Positions 16,914 through 28,542 of a stretch of DNA of 64,000 nt are shown here, in pieces. The stretch lies in contig NZ_JAKRMU010000006.1 in the NCBI RefSeq assembly GCF_022345965.1, positions 62,001 through 126,000 on the forward strand, in the 5' to 3' direction. The translations under genes and the position numbers were made by a program. This DNA comes from Corynebacterium sp. ACRQK. GTDB lineage: Bacteria > Actinomycetota > Actinomycetes > Mycobacteriales > Mycobacteriaceae. Each line of letters starts with the position of its first letter. The stretch's first letter is position 1. The notes under the pieces are model-generated. The model saw nothing but the letters and a program-made list of their open reading frames with translations, ran no database searches and had not been told where the DNA came from.

Positions 16914-16990
16914 TGGTGGGCCTAGGAGGACTTGAACCTCCGACCTCTTCGTTATCAGCGAAGCGCTCTAACCGCCTGAGCTATAGACCC
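16914..16990 (-). tRNA. ileT: tRNA-Ile (anticodon GAT)
   Basis: A 74-base cloverleaf (16917-16990) plus an encoded CCA (16914-16916). The acceptor GGGTCTA pairs with TAGGCCC, with one G-U. The anticodon stem CTTCG/CGAAG holds loop CTGATAA, and the T-arm has GTTCAAGTC. It is probably co-transcribed with tRNA-Ala. Confidence 0.97.
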
Positions 16991-17094
16991 TCGAACGAGT
17001 AGAAACATTACCCACCAATCCAGCCAATCACCAAATCGCCTGGTCAGTAGCGGTTTTTATAGCTGGAAAGTGGGCGTCAAAAAGAACAAGAGAA

Positions 17095-17769
17095 CTAGCG
17101 ATCCAGCTGGATGCGCAGACCGCCCAGAATGCTCGACGAGGCGTTGTAGATCAGCGCGGCAACGGGCGCCAGAAGGGTGAAGAGCACGACCTCGAAAAGA
17201 CCAATGGCCACAACACCACCGAAGTACATGCCGGCGGACATGCCAGAGGAATCCGTCAGGTCACCAATCAACGAATCCAGACGGTCCCACGTGCCCGCAG
17301 CGCCGAGGACAATGTAGATCAGCGCCATAGCCACAAACCACACCGCAAACAGCGCCAGGTTGAAGATGAGCGCCATCTTCAGGGCACTGATCGGCTCGAT
17401 GTACGTGATTGTGCGCTGCACGCCGCGCTTAGCCGGATTGTTGGGCTTCTTGGGCTTGTTGTCGCGCTGGGCGGACTGAGCAGGCTGGCTCGAGCTAGCC
17501 GGCTGGGAACCCTGAGCGGGCTGGGCAGGCTGGGCAGCCGCGTTGGTCTCCGGCGCTTTCTGGTCGGCGTTCGCGGTAGCCTTCTGCCCGGTTTCCTCGG
17601 CGGCCTTATCACCAGTTTTCGCGGTGGTCTGGTTCTTCGCCGCAGCCTGATCCTGCACCGGCGCCTTGGCCTGCTCCGCCGGAGCGTTCTTAGCGTTCTC
17701 CGCCGTTGCCTTCGCGTTCTTGGCCTTCTTCGCGTTCTTCGCGTTCGGCGGGGGCGTTTTGTGCGTCAT
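17095..17769 (-). CDS. DUF3566 membrane protein
   Basis: A 224-residue protein. The first 120 residues are a low-complexity Ala/Lys/Gln/Asn tail with KNAKKAKNAK repeats. The C-terminal 100 residues are the DUF3566 domain with two membrane helices (ALIFNLALFAVWFVAMALIYIV and GVVAIGLFEVVLFTLLAPVAAL), ending YNASSSILGGLRIQLDR. It sits directly downstream of gyrA as in mycobacteria (Rv0007 position). Function unknown; a division or envelope link is suspected. GGAG lies 5 bases before the ATG. Confidence 0.9.
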   Translation of the reverse strand: MTHKTPPPNAKNAKKAKNAKATAENAKNAPAEQAKAPVQDQAAAKNQTTAKTGDKAAEETGQKATANADQKAPETNAAAQPAQPAQGSQPASSSQPAQSAQRDNKPKKPNNPAKRGVQRTITYIEPISALKMALIFNLALFAVWFVAMALIYIVLGAAGTWDRLDSLIGDLTDSSGMSAGMYFGGVVAIGLFEVVLFTLLAPVAALIYNASSSILGGLRIQLDR

Positions 17770-17927
17770 CGCATCTCCGTACTTGTTCGTACTCTTCAGT
17801 ACTCGTTCGTGCTCGGTTGTGCTCTTTTGTGCCTTTACGACAGTAGCCTAGCGGTATCGACCGCCAGGCTACTTCGGTTCAAGGCTTACCCTGCAGGCCT
17901 ACCTGGGCTGCCCGGGGGTTACCCGGC

Positions 17928-20441
17928 CTATTCGGAATCCGTCTCCGCCTTCACGGTGGCCTCGGCAGACTCCTCTGCCTCTTCCTCCACGTTGCGATCC
18001 ACGGCAACCAGCTCATTGCCCTTGGCCAGGTCCACCAGGCGCACGCCCATGGTCGCACGACCGCTGTGGCGGATCTGGCTGACCTCGGTGCGAATCACGC
18101 CGCCGTTGGAGGTCATAGCCAGGATCTCGTCATCATCGTTGACCGTCAGCGCACCGATCAGCTTGCCGCGCTTCTTGTCATACTTAAACGCAACCACGCC
18201 CAGGCCGCCACGGCCCTTCGTCGGGTACTCCTCCATCGGCGTGCGCTTGCCGTAGCCACCAGAGGTAGCCACGAACAGGGAAGAATCCTCAGCCACGACC
18301 GTCAGCGCCAGCAGCTGGTCCTCCTCGCGGAAGCGCATGCCCTTCACACCGGCGGTAGCGCGGCCCATCGGGCGCAGCGTCTCATCGTCAGCGGTGAAGC
18401 GCATGGCCTGACCTTCTTCGGAAACCAGCAGCAGATCGTCCTCGGCGGTGCACAGCTGCGCACCAACCAGGCGATCGCCCTCGTTCAAGTTGATGGCGAT
18501 CAATCCACCGGAACGGGCCGTATCGTAATCCGTCAGGCGGGACTTCTTCACCCGGCCATGTGCGGTAGCCAGCACCAGGTACGGGGCATCCTCGTAGGAC
18601 TGGATCTGGATGACCTGGGCGATCTGCTCGCCCGGCTGGAACTCCAGCAGGTTAGCCACGTGCTGGCCACGGGCTGTACGGGTGGCCTCCGGCAGCTCGA
18701 AGGCGCGCAGGCGATACACGCGGCCGAAGTTGGTGAAGAACAGGATCGTGTCGTGCGTCGAGCAGACGAAGAAGTGGCGTACCACGTCGTCCTGCTTCAA
18801 CTCGGCACCGCGCACGCCCTTGCCGCCGCGGCGCTGGCTACGGTAGCTATCCACCTTCGTGCGCTTCGCGTAGCCGGTGGAAGTGATGGTCACAACCACG
18901 TTCTCGCGGGCAATCAGGTCTTCCTCGGACACGTCGCCGGAAGCGGCGATGATCTGCGTGCGGCGCTCGTCGCCGTACTTATCCACGATCTCGGCCAGCT
19001 CGGTGCGGACGATGTCGCGCTGGCGCTGCGGGGATTCCAGGATCGCCTTCAGGTCGGCGATGGTCTCCTCCAGCTCCGCCAGCTCGTCAATGATCTTCTG
19101 GCGCTCCATCGCGGCCAGGCGGCGTAGCTGCATAGCCAGAATGTGGTCGGCCTGCACCTCGTCGACATCCAGCAGGTCGATCAGGCCGGTGCGGGCCTCG
19201 TCCACCGTCGGGGAGCGACGGATCAGGGCGATGACCTCGTCCAGCATGTCCAGAGCCTTCACCAGGCCACGCAGGATGTGGGCGCGCTTCTCGGCCTCGT
19301 CTAGGCGGAACTGGGTGCGGCGCACGATCACGTCGATCTGGTGGTCCACGTAGTGGCGCAGTATCTGGTCCAGGCGCAGGGTACGCGGCACGCCGTCCAC
19401 GATGGACAGCATGTTGGAGCCGAAGCTGGTCTGCAGCTGGGAGTGCTTGTACAGGTTGTTCAGCACCACGCGCGGCACAGCGTCGCGCTTCAGAGTGATG
19501 ACGATGCGCATGCCCACGCGGTCGGAGGACTCATCGTCGATCTTGGAGATGCCGGCGATCTTGCCGTCACGGATCTGCTCCGCGATCGAGGCCACCAGGT
19601 TGTCCGGGTTCACCTGGTAGGGCAGCTCGGTGATGATGATGACCTGGCGGTTGCCCTCTTCCTCGATGCTGGTCACGCCACGCATGCGGATGGAGCCACG
19701 GCCGGTGCGGTAGGTGTCCTGGATACCCTTGTCGCCGACGATCAGACCGGCCGTCGGGAAGTCCGGTCCCTTCACCCGCTCCATGCAGGCCTCCAGCGCG
19801 TCGGCCTCCTCAGCATCCGGGTTGTCGAGCAGCCAGTAAATGGCTTCCGCCAGCTCGTTCAGGTTGTGCGGCGGGATGTTAGTGGCCATGCCCACGGCAA
19901 TGCCGCCGGAGCCGTTCATCAGCAGGTTCGGCACGCGGGACGGCAGCACTGTCGGCTCGGTGGTCTTGCCGTCGTAGTTGGGCTGGAACTCGACGGTGTT
20001 CTCGCGGATGTCGCGCACCATCTCCATCGCCAGGGGCGTCATACGGCACTCGGTGTAACGCATGGCGGCCGCGCCGTCGTTACCACGGGAACCGAAGTTG
20101 CCCTGGCCGTCGACTAGCGGATAGCGCATGGACCACGGCTGGGCCAGGCGCACGAGGGTGTCGTAGATCGCGCTATCGCCGTGCGGGTGGTAGTTACCCA
20201 TCGTGTCGGCGACGGGCTTCGCGGACTTCACGTAGCTGCGCTCGGGGCGGTAGCCGTTGTCGAACATCGCGTAGAGGATGCGTCGGTGCACGGGCTTCAG
20301 ACCGTCACGGACTTCGGGCAGGGCGCGTCCGACGATCACGCTCATGGCGTAATCGATGTAGCTGGACTTCATTTCCTCCTGCAGATCGATCGGTGTGACT
20401 CGATCGAAGAGGTTGTCGCTACCGTTGTTGTCGTCGCTCAC
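17928..20441 (-). CDS. gyrA: DNA gyrase subunit A
   Basis: An 837-residue subunit. Its N-terminal winged-helix/tower breakage-reunion domain carries catalytic Tyr129 in AAAMRYTE, and a six-bladed C-terminal beta-pinwheel follows (GyrA box QRRGGKG). With GyrB it introduces negative supercoils ahead of forks. The quinolone-determining region reads [12 protein letters not shown] with Ser90 and Asp94, the unmutated state at the two main resistance positions. The C-terminus is acidic. It is separated from gyrB by the LAXTG and hydrolase genes, which is not the tight gyrBA layout of mycobacteria. Confidence 0.98.
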   Translation of the reverse strand: MSDDNNGSDNLFDRVTPIDLQEEMKSSYIDYAMSVIVGRALPEVRDGLKPVHRRILYAMFDNGYRPERSYVKSAKPVADTMGNYHPHGDSAIYDTLVRLAQPWSMRYPLVDGQGNFGSRGNDGAAAMRYTECRMTPLAMEMVRDIRENTVEFQPNYDGKTTEPTVLPSRVPNLLMNGSGGIAVGMATNIPPHNLNELAEAIYWLLDNPDAEEADALEACMERVKGPDFPTAGLIVGDKGIQDTYRTGRGSIRMRGVTSIEEEGNRQVIIITELPYQVNPDNLVASIAEQIRDGKIAGISKIDDESSDRVGMRIVITLKRDAVPRVVLNNLYKHSQLQTSFGSNMLSIVDGVPRTLRLDQILRHYVDHQIDVIVRRTQFRLDEAEKRAHILRGLVKALDMLDEVIALIRRSPTVDEARTGLIDLLDVDEVQADHILAMQLRRLAAMERQKIIDELAELEETIADLKAILESPQRQRDIVRTELAEIVDKYGDERRTQIIAASGDVSEEDLIARENVVVTITSTGYAKRTKVDSYRSQRRGGKGVRGAELKQDDVVRHFFVCSTHDTILFFTNFGRVYRLRAFELPEATRTARGQHVANLLEFQPGEQIAQVIQIQSYEDAPYLVLATAHGRVKKSRLTDYDTARSGGLIAINLNEGDRLVGAQLCTAEDDLLLVSEEGQAMRFTADDETLRPMGRATAGVKGMRFREEDQLLALTVVAEDSSLFVATSGGYGKRTPMEEYPTKGRGGLGVVAFKYDKKRGKLIGALTVNDDDEILAMTSNGGVIRTEVSQIRHSGRATMGVRLVDLAKGNELVAVDRNVEEEAEESAEATVKAETDSE

Positions 20442-20854
20442 TGTTTTGAGAAGCCTTTCTGTTTAGCCTTCAGACCTATCCATTCTACCCCCTTGTTGTG
20501 GGTTTCCTGCGCTTTGGAGGCTTTGTGACGCCACCTTTCCCGCCCCGTTAGGTGAATTCGAAACAAGATCGTCTCTACGGCTTGAACTGATTTGGAACTT
20601 ATAAATGAATTGTTAATACGCCTGTTACCCCCATAGTGGGGGTAAATCAAAGTGGCTGGTGTGAAAAGTTGCGCAAATGTGCAGTCTCGCGCTGATCAGT
20701 CAGTTTAGAAAGAATTCCTCGGAAATACGCCTGGGCAGGAGTTTTTGTAATTTCTAGCGCTGAAGAACCCGAGGCCAGGAGCTACCCTAAAAATGTCCGA
20801 CGTTTCACCCAGAAGCCAAACTGTTTGGCTTTCCACAAAAAACAGGAGATTGAC
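20442..20854. other. Gap between gyrA and the LAXTG protein gene
   Basis: 413 bases holding divergent promoters. TTATAAAT and TTAATA lie near 20600-20617, followed by a perfect 9-bp inverted repeat at 20625-20645. No small gene is seen. A leader of about 200 bases may precede the LAXTG gene. Confidence 0.5.
20625..20645. promoter_or_regulatory. Perfect inverted repeat, probable operator
   Basis: TTACCCCCA, 3 bases, TGGGGGTAA. It lies just downstream of AT-rich -10-like sequence on the + strand, where a repressor would block transcription toward the LAXTG gene. The regulator is unknown. Confidence 0.45.
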
Positions 20855-21595
20855 ATGAAGCTGTCCAAGAAGATCACCGCTACCGCCGCTGCTACCGTTC
20901 TGGCTTCCGCAGCCCTGCTGACCCCGGTTGCTAACGCTCAGGTAAAGGGGGGCTACCCAGCTCCGGCCGAGGGAGACTACGGCGCTTGCGAAGAGCTGCC
21001 AGGCGCTTGCGAAGAGCTGCCAGGCGCTTGCGAAGAGCAGCCAGGTGAAGGCGAGGAGCAGCCAGGTGAAGGCGAGGAGCAGCCAGGTGAAGGCGAGGAC
21101 CAGCCAGGCGCTGACGACGAGAACGAGCCGGCCGGCTCCTCCAACATGAGCAAGGAAGACAAGATCGCTGCTGGCATCGGTGGCTCCATCGTTGGCCTGG
21201 GTGTTCTGGGTGCAGTCCTGGGCAACGCCGGCGACAAGGCCGAGGACGAGGCTGAGGCTCCGGCTGAGGGCGAGGGCAAGCCTGAGGCTCCGGCTGAGGG
21301 CGAGGGCAAGCCTGAGGCTCCGGCAGAGGAAGAGGCTGAGGCACCGGCTGCCGACGAAGTGGGTCCGGCTGAGGACGAGGCGGAGGCAGCGGCTGCCGAC
21401 GAAGAGGCTCCGGCAGAGGACGCGGCTGAGGCACCGGTCGCAGAGGCTCCGGCTGCAGACGCTGAGGCACCGGCAGAGCGCAACGTTCAGCTGGCTAACA
21501 CCGGCGTTAAGCCGGAGATCTCCATCCTGGCTGGCCTGGCTCTGATCTCCGTGGTCGCTGGCGCTTGGATGATGTTCGCTCGCCGCCAGGCATAA
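20855..21595 (+). CDS. LAXTG-anchored acidic repeat surface protein
   Basis: A 246-residue secreted protein. ATG 20855 has AGGAG upstream. The signal peptide (residues 1-28) ends at VANA. Six 7-residue acidic repeats (GACEELP/GEGEEQP) follow at about residues 43-84. Then come a Gly-rich hydrophobic stretch (IAAGIGGSIVGLGVLGAVLG), Glu/Ala/Pro repeats, and a sorting signal LANTG with a hydrophobic helix and RRQA tail. LAXTG is recognised by class E-type sortases of high-GC Gram-positives; none is in this window. It is probably anchored to peptidoglycan. The very acidic, repetitive extracellular part suggests a cell-surface coat or metal binding; that is inference. Confidence 0.85.
   Translation: MKLSKKITATAAATVLASAALLTPVANAQVKGGYPAPAEGDYGACEELPGACEELPGACEEQPGEGEEQPGEGEEQPGEGEDQPGADDENEPAGSSNMSKEDKIAAGIGGSIVGLGVLGAVLGNAGDKAEDEAEAPAEGEGKPEAPAEGEGKPEAPAEEEAEAPAADEVGPAEDEAEAAAADEEAPAEDAAEAPVAEAPAADAEAPAERNVQLANTGVKPEISILAGLALISVVAGAWMMFARRQA
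20981..21106. repeat. Six 21-base tandem repeats inside the LAXTG gene
   Basis: Three units GGCGCTTGCGAAGAG(C)... are followed by three GGTGAAGGCGAGGA... units, all in frame and differing by a few bases. Two further 30-base units lie near 21245-21310. Such repeats change copy number easily. Confidence 0.85.
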
Positions 21596-21645
21596 CCCAC
21601 AGTTCAATAGCGTAAAGCGAAGCTTGCCTATAGCTTGAAACCCGG

Positions 21646-21688
21646 AAAAACCCGCGTCCCTTCACCGTCCGAAGGGGCGCGGGTTTTT
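21646..21688 (+). terminator. Rho-independent terminator of the LAXTG gene
   Basis: AAAAACCCGCG(T)CCCTT pairs with AAGGG(G)CGCGGGTTTTT around a 9-base loop, with a T-run on the + strand and an A-run on the other. It can therefore serve both convergent genes. Confidence 0.9.
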
Positions 21689-21738
21689 GGCCTCTACTGC
21701 TGCCTGCCCGAGCTATTACATGGGCTGCCCAGCTCTAG

Positions 21739-22740
21739 CTAATCCACAATCTCCTTCCAGAACTGCTCCAGTCGATCAGAAACCATCTGCGGCTCCCGCG
21801 CCCAGCGGTTGTGCCCCAGCTGCGAATCGAACTGCTCCACCCGAGTCACCTCGGCCGGCAACTCCGCCGCGAGGTTTTCCGCGGACGCAATCGGACAGTC
21901 CTCGTCGTTCGCACAGCGTGTCAGCAGCACCGGGGTGCGCACGGACTTCTTCGCCTCTTCGTAGTCCATGTCCTGGTCCGCCAGCTTGTGCAGGCGGTTT
22001 GTTTGCCCATAACGGAACCACTCACGCAGCTGCGTGCCCGATTGGCGCCCATAACCCGCCAAATCCAGCACGCCCGCGGGCTGGTATCCAAAAAGCAGGA
22101 TATTCAGCATGATCTGGTAGGTACCGAAGCGCAACCGCGTACGCTGCTTACCTTCAAACCCCTTGTAGTACGGGGTGCCGGAACCCACTCCCATCATCCC
22201 GCGAATGCCTAACTCTGCAGCCTCGGGACGCGCCAGGAAGAGCGCACCGATCTGTCCGCCCATCGAATGGCAAAGCATTAACGTGGGGTGATTTTTATTG
22301 ACGCCCAGCACCTCCTTCGCCGCCCGGATCGTTCGCGGATAATCCTCAGAGGCCAGGTGGTGGTAACCCCATTGGTGCTTGCGGGTGGCTACGGCCGTGG
22401 AACTACCCTGCCCACGCAACTCGCCGGTAACCACCGGGTATCCACGGTCGGCCAGCTCCCAGGCGATCGGGTCGTAATAGCGAGCACCCATTCCGAAGCC
22501 CGGCCAGACCACGATCAGGGGGCGCGCACGATCCCACGCGGCATCCGCTGGGCTGTTCGCTGGATTCGCAGTACTGCCGGAGGCGGTGGCGTCAGTACCT
22601 TCCTCCCCCACCCTCGCCGTGCCGGGCAGAAACAGGCGAACCTGCGACGTGGTGCCGTCGACCATCTCAACCGGCAGCAGGACCGGCTCCCGGCGCGGCT
22701 GGGTACGAGTGGTTTTCGCTTGGTGTTTCGAATCGCTCAC
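21739..22740 (-). CDS. Alpha/beta-hydrolase
   Basis: A 333-residue cytoplasmic alpha/beta-hydrolase fold protein with HG-like WPGFGMGARYYDPIAWELADRGY, GELRGQG and the nucleophile elbow LMLCHSMGG (Ser159). It has a late Asp in CANDEDCPI and a final His in SQLGHNRW. The elbow has Cys in place of the first Gly of GxSxG, as in some serine-aminopeptidase and lysophospholipase relatives. It ends 51 bases after the terminator of the convergent LAXTG gene. The gyrB stop lies 9 bases upstream of its ATG, so it is probably transcribed with gyrB. Confidence 0.88.
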   Translation of the reverse strand: MSDSKHQAKTTRTQPRREPVLLPVEMVDGTTSQVRLFLPGTARVGEEGTDATASGSTANPANSPADAAWDRARPLIVVWPGFGMGARYYDPIAWELADRGYPVVTGELRGQGSSTAVATRKHQWGYHHLASEDYPRTIRAAKEVLGVNKNHPTLMLCHSMGGQIGALFLARPEAAELGIRGMMGVGSGTPYYKGFEGKQRTRLRFGTYQIMLNILLFGYQPAGVLDLAGYGRQSGTQLREWFRYGQTNRLHKLADQDMDYEEAKKSVRTPVLLTRCANDEDCPIASAENLAAELPAEVTRVEQFDSQLGHNRWAREPQMVSDRLEQFWKEIVD

Positions 22741-22749
22741 AACACTCGA

Positions 22750-24780
<2,031 letters not shown>

Positions 24781-24884
24781 TCAAACTCCTTTTCTCGCGC
24801 GTAAATAACCACCCCATTCTAGCGCGTCGCGGGCCTAAAGGTGCCATTGGACAGGCCGTTTGAGCTATTTGAGCCGTGTTTAGA

Positions 24885-25424
24885 TCATCCGAAGTCGTCT
24901 CGCGGCCCGCGTCCTTGCACGCGCAGCTTGCCGTATTTCGGCCGCCGGATGTTGGGACCCTCGATCCGCAATTGGGCCACCACGTCCTCGCCGGCACGCT
25001 TGGCTATGGCCTGCAGGATCACGGTCTGCATGTAGCGCAGCTGAGTGGTCCACGGGGTGGAATCACACTCGATCACCAGGATCTGTGCTTCTTCCTCATA
25101 GCGCACCGGGCGGGTGTGTTCGGCGATTTTGTCACCCACCAGCTCCGGCCAGGCGTTCATGATCCGCGCGACGGTTACCCGCTGCTGCCAACCCTGCCGC
25201 TTGATCTCACGCCCGATGAGCGCACCGAAACGCTTCGGCTCCCGGTAACTGCGATCCAGCCGCCCATCCATGCGGGTCTTGTACCTGGTCGCCTTGCGGT
25301 ACGTGGCCTTCTTGTTCTTTTTTGGTGACGCCACCAGCGGCAACTCAGCCTGCGGGGAACCACCGGCCTTCTTCATGGCAGCGAGGGCTTGGGCTACCGG
25401 GTCAGTTGCCATCGGCCTCGCCAT
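24885..25424 (-). CDS. dciA: DciA/DUF721 family protein
   Basis: A 179-residue protein. The DciA core is in the C-terminal half (FGALIGREIKRQGWQQRVTVARIMNAWPELVGDKIAEHTRPV, LVIECDSTPWTTQLRYMQ), ending in a basic RGPRDDFG tail. DciA loads or recruits the replicative helicase DnaB in most bacteria, and this gene sits between recF and gyrB as Rv0004 does. It overlaps the recF stop by 11-23 bases depending on which Met is used (25424 or 25412), implying coupling. The N-terminus carries VASPKKNKK, encoded by one copy of the recurrent GGCGTCA motif. Confidence 0.93.
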   Translation of the reverse strand: MARPMATDPVAQALAAMKKAGGSPQAELPLVASPKKNKKATYRKATRYKTRMDGRLDRSYREPKRFGALIGREIKRQGWQQRVTVARIMNAWPELVGDKIAEHTRPVRYEEEAQILVIECDSTPWTTQLRYMQTVILQAIAKRAGEDVVAQLRIEGPNIRRPKYGKLRVQGRGPRDDFG

Positions 25425-26739
25425 CCTTCACACTGCGTTCCGCCGCGCTTGCTGCTGCCTCTTCCGTGGCAATAGTTGGAGCATTTGCTGGAGTATCAGC
25501 CAGGACATTAGCAGCGGGAGTCTTGAGTTCATCAATAGTGTAGATCTTCGCCACATCTCGCAGGGCCTCTGGAATGTCCTCATCCACCGCAGCGGTGATG
25601 AGGACCTGCTCGGCGCTGGAGATGAGGTCGACGAGGTGGTGGCGTCGAGAAGAATCGAGCTCCGCGAAAACATCGTCGAGGATCACGACGGGCTCGACCC
25701 CGTCCCCACGCTGCATAAAGAACGCGGCCAAACGCAGCGAGAGAGCAAAGGACCAAGATTCGCCGTGCGAGGCGTAACCCTTGGCTGGCTGGTGGCCGAG
25801 AATCAAGTTCACGTCGTCGCGGTGCGGGCCCAGCAGCGTGGTGCCACGCTCGACCTCCTGGGGGCGCTTGGTGGCGAAAGCCTGCAGCAGCGTGGCCTCG
25901 GCGATTTCCGGGCTCAGCAATGCCGTGGGCTGATCCGGTTCACTCACGCCTAGGTGAATGCCCGAGTCAGCGAGTTCCGCATCAATGGTGGACGTGTAAG
26001 ACATGTGCGCGGGGCGCGATTGAGGGGCCAGCGATTGATATGTCTGCTGCAGGTGCGGGGCGAGGTCGTGGACGATCTGCACCCGCGCGGACATGATCTG
26101 CCCGCCCAGCGCGGCCAGCTGGCTATCCCACACGTCAAGGGTGGCCAGGGCGGATTCCGCATCAGCCTTGATGTCCTCCGAAAGGTTATGGCTGGCCCCC
26201 TTCGGGGCGCCAACGACGAGCCGCAACGCGAAAGCCGACTGGCGCAGCAGAGCGTTCCGCTGGCGCAGAGCTTTGTCGTAATCTGCCTTCACCGCAGCTA
26301 GGCGCGGATAGCGGGCAATCATGATTGTGTCGAGAAAATGGCGGCGCTGTTCGGGCTCACCGCGGATAAGCGCCAAATCCTCCGGAGAGAACAGCGTGGT
26401 TCGCACAACCCCCAGCAGATCCCGCTGGGAGTTCATGGCAGCACGGTTAATGTGCGCGCGATTCGAGCCGCGGGCACGGATGGCCAGGTGAGCGGTGAGC
26501 TCGCGGCCATTGTTTACGGCGGTGGCGGAGATGTTGGCGATGTCCTCCCCACGCCGCACCAGGGCAGCATCGGTGTTGACGCGGTGCGAGCTTAGGTGGG
26601 CAAGGTAACCGAGTGCCTCGACAATGTTGGTTTTCCCGTGGCCGTTAGGGCCGGAGAAGATCGTAATGCCAGGGCTGAGCTGCAGGTCGAGTTCCTCCCA
26701 CGACCTGTAGTTACTCAGACGAAGATTGGAGACATACAC
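25402..26739 (-). CDS. recF: DNA replication and repair protein RecF
   Basis: A 445-residue SMC-like ATPase that helps load RecA at gapped DNA. The Walker A motif is GPNGHGKTNIVEA (about residues 33-45), the signature region is ALSLRLA, and Walker B is VVILDDVFAELD. The C-terminal 60 residues beyond the family core are Ala/Thr/Glu-rich. It lies 46 bases downstream of dnaN and overlaps dciA, in the canonical dnaA-dnaN-recF order. Confidence 0.97.
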   Translation of the reverse strand: MYVSNLRLSNYRSWEELDLQLSPGITIFSGPNGHGKTNIVEALGYLAHLSSHRVNTDAALVRRGEDIANISATAVNNGRELTAHLAIRARGSNRAHINRAAMNSQRDLLGVVRTTLFSPEDLALIRGEPEQRRHFLDTIMIARYPRLAAVKADYDKALRQRNALLRQSAFALRLVVGAPKGASHNLSEDIKADAESALATLDVWDSQLAALGGQIMSARVQIVHDLAPHLQQTYQSLAPQSRPAHMSYTSTIDAELADSGIHLGVSEPDQPTALLSPEIAEATLLQAFATKRPQEVERGTTLLGPHRDDVNLILGHQPAKGYASHGESWSFALSLRLAAFFMQRGDGVEPVVILDDVFAELDSSRRHHLVDLISSAEQVLITAAVDEDIPEALRDVAKIYTIDELKTPAANVLADTPANAPTIATEEAAASAAERSVKDGEADGN

Positions 26740-26785
26740 GGCTAGCTAGAAATAAACCTAGAAATCTACCCTGGCTTAGTCCGGC

Positions 26786-27970
26786 TTAACCCGGCAGGCG
26801 CACGGGCATCAGCAGGTAGGTGAAGTCCGTTTCCGGGGTTGCGAAGTTACCCTCTGCATCTGCCTCAGGTAGCTCGCCCGGATCCGGCAGCAAGATTGCG
26901 GGACGAGAAGCCATGGTGAAGCCGAAAACCACGCGCGGGGTGTGGATGGCTGCCAAGCCTTCCTTCAGGTAGCTGGGGTTAAACGCAATGACCAGCGGTT
27001 CGCCGGCGAAAGCGCAATCCAGGGTTTCCGTAGCCGAACCGACATCGCTGCCACCTGCGGAAAGGGTTACGGTGTTGTCCTTGAAATCCATCCGGATCTG
27101 GGAGTTCCGCTCGGCGACGATGGAGACGCGCTTGATGGCCTCCTGCAGCGGGGCGATCTCCACGCTGGCCAAGGCAGTGTGCGTCTTCGGCAATAGTGGG
27201 CGGAACTTCGGGAATTCTGCGTCGAGCAGGCGCGTGGTAGTGTGCCGCGACTCGGTGGAAATGCCCAGCAGACCATCAGCGCCGATATCCTCGCCGCTAC
27301 CCACTGCGATTTCAATGGGATCGGTGTTATTCGGATCCATGGAACGCGCGGTATCAGCCAGGGTGCGGGCCGGGATCAGTAGCTTCGCTTGCGCGTCGGC
27401 CTGTGCCGGGTTCCACTGGAAGCTGCGAACGGCCAGACGGAAGCGGTCGGTGGCGACCATAATGACATTCTCGCCGTCGATTTCAACGTGCACGCCGGTG
27501 AGCATCGGCAGGGTGTCGTCGCGGCCCGCCGCCACCGCTACCTGTGAGATGGATTCTGCAAAGAGGTTCGGGTCGATAGTGCCAGTGACCTCGGGAAGCT
27601 CCGGCAGAACCGGGTAATCCTCGATAGTCATTGCGGGCAATTCGAACTTGGACTTGCCAGTCTTGAGAGTCACAGTAGTGCCGTCGAACTCGATGTTGAT
27701 CGGTTTATTCGGCAGAGAACCGACGATATCGGAGGCCAGCTTGCCGGCTACGAGGATCTTGCCGGGCTCGTTAACCTCGGCATTGATGCGCACGCGAGTG
27801 GAGACCTCGCGGTCGAATCCAGAAAGTTCCAGCCCTTCGTCGTCAGCAATTATCATCACGCCGCGCAGGATGGGCTGGGTCGGCTTGCTAGGCAGGGAGC
27901 GGGCTACCCAACCGAGTGCGGATGCGAAGTCATCCTTGGGAACAATGAAACTCACTGTTTGGCTATCCAT
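26786..27970 (-). CDS. dnaN: DNA polymerase III beta sliding clamp
   Basis: A 394-residue clamp from the ATG at 27970, giving the family-like start MDSQTVSFIVPKDDF. The frame is open a further 21 codons upstream, but those residues look like leader. Three clamp domains are recognisable, including PTQPILRGVMI, ATDRFRLAVR and the C-terminal YLLMPVRLPG strand. It forms the ring that tethers polymerase III to DNA. It is separated from dnaA by the origin. Confidence 0.97.
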   Translation of the reverse strand: MDSQTVSFIVPKDDFASALGWVARSLPSKPTQPILRGVMIIADDEGLELSGFDREVSTRVRINAEVNEPGKILVAGKLASDIVGSLPNKPINIEFDGTTVTLKTGKSKFELPAMTIEDYPVLPELPEVTGTIDPNLFAESISQVAVAAGRDDTLPMLTGVHVEIDGENVIMVATDRFRLAVRSFQWNPAQADAQAKLLIPARTLADTARSMDPNNTDPIEIAVGSGEDIGADGLLGISTESRHTTTRLLDAEFPKFRPLLPKTHTALASVEIAPLQEAIKRVSIVAERNSQIRMDFKDNTVTLSAGGSDVGSATETLDCAFAGEPLVIAFNPSYLKEGLAAIHTPRVVFGFTMASRPAILLPDPGELPEADAEGNFATPETDFTYLLMPVRLPG

Positions 27971-28542
27971 GCTCAATCTAACTTCCGTGCTCTCGTCGCT
28001 CTCGTGGTTCGTCTGATCAAGATTAACCCACAAGCTCTATTTCTGTTTATTCCCTTTTATTTAGAGAGATAGCAGTCGTAGTAGGTGTTGTGGATCCTGT
28101 GCACAAACCCTAATCGATGCACGTCGCACCGTGGGTTCGCGTGTTGATGATTCGGTGGACAAGTTGTGAATAAGAGTTCTTGACTGTGGATAACTTCGGC
28201 GGGTCGTAAGTTGTACACACCTTGTCCACTGCTGTTTACCCAGTTTAGGCGCAGTTTTCCCCAGGGGACGGGGTGCTGTTTTGTGACGCAGCTAACTTTT
28301 CATCCTTCGTGGCGTATCCGGAGACCGCCAAAACCGCTACCCCTTGAATTACAAGTTTGAAATTACACTTGTGGAAAACCCTGTGGAATTGTGGATAACT
28401 CAGTCGAATCCCGGTCTAGTAAAGGTCAGACCCTCGTGAGTTATCCACAGCGAGCCTGGGGATAACTCGTCGAATCTGGGGAAAACTGTGGGAAACTCAC
28501 GCCTCCCACTGTCGCCGGGGGTGGTGCTAGTGGTCGGCGGAG
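27971..28542. other. oriC: Chromosomal replication origin (oriC), dnaA-dnaN gap
   Basis: A 572-base gene-free gap. Perfect DnaA boxes: TGTGGATAA at 28185-28193 and 28390-28398, and TTATCCACA at 28441-28449. Near matches include TTGTCCACT and TTGTACACA (28210-28240), TGTGAATAA near 28165 and TGTGGAAAA near 28363. An AT-rich stretch at about 28030-28075 is a candidate unwinding element. Strand-wise gene orientation reverses around this region, as expected at an origin. Confidence 0.92.

Noticed and set aside
18066..20117. Long open frames antisense to gyrA
   Set aside because: Typical third-position GC shadows of a conserved gene; His/Val/Leu-rich with no motifs.
20981..21106. CRISPR array
   Set aside because: The 21-base units are contiguous, in frame and encode peptide repeats; there are no spacers and no cas genes.
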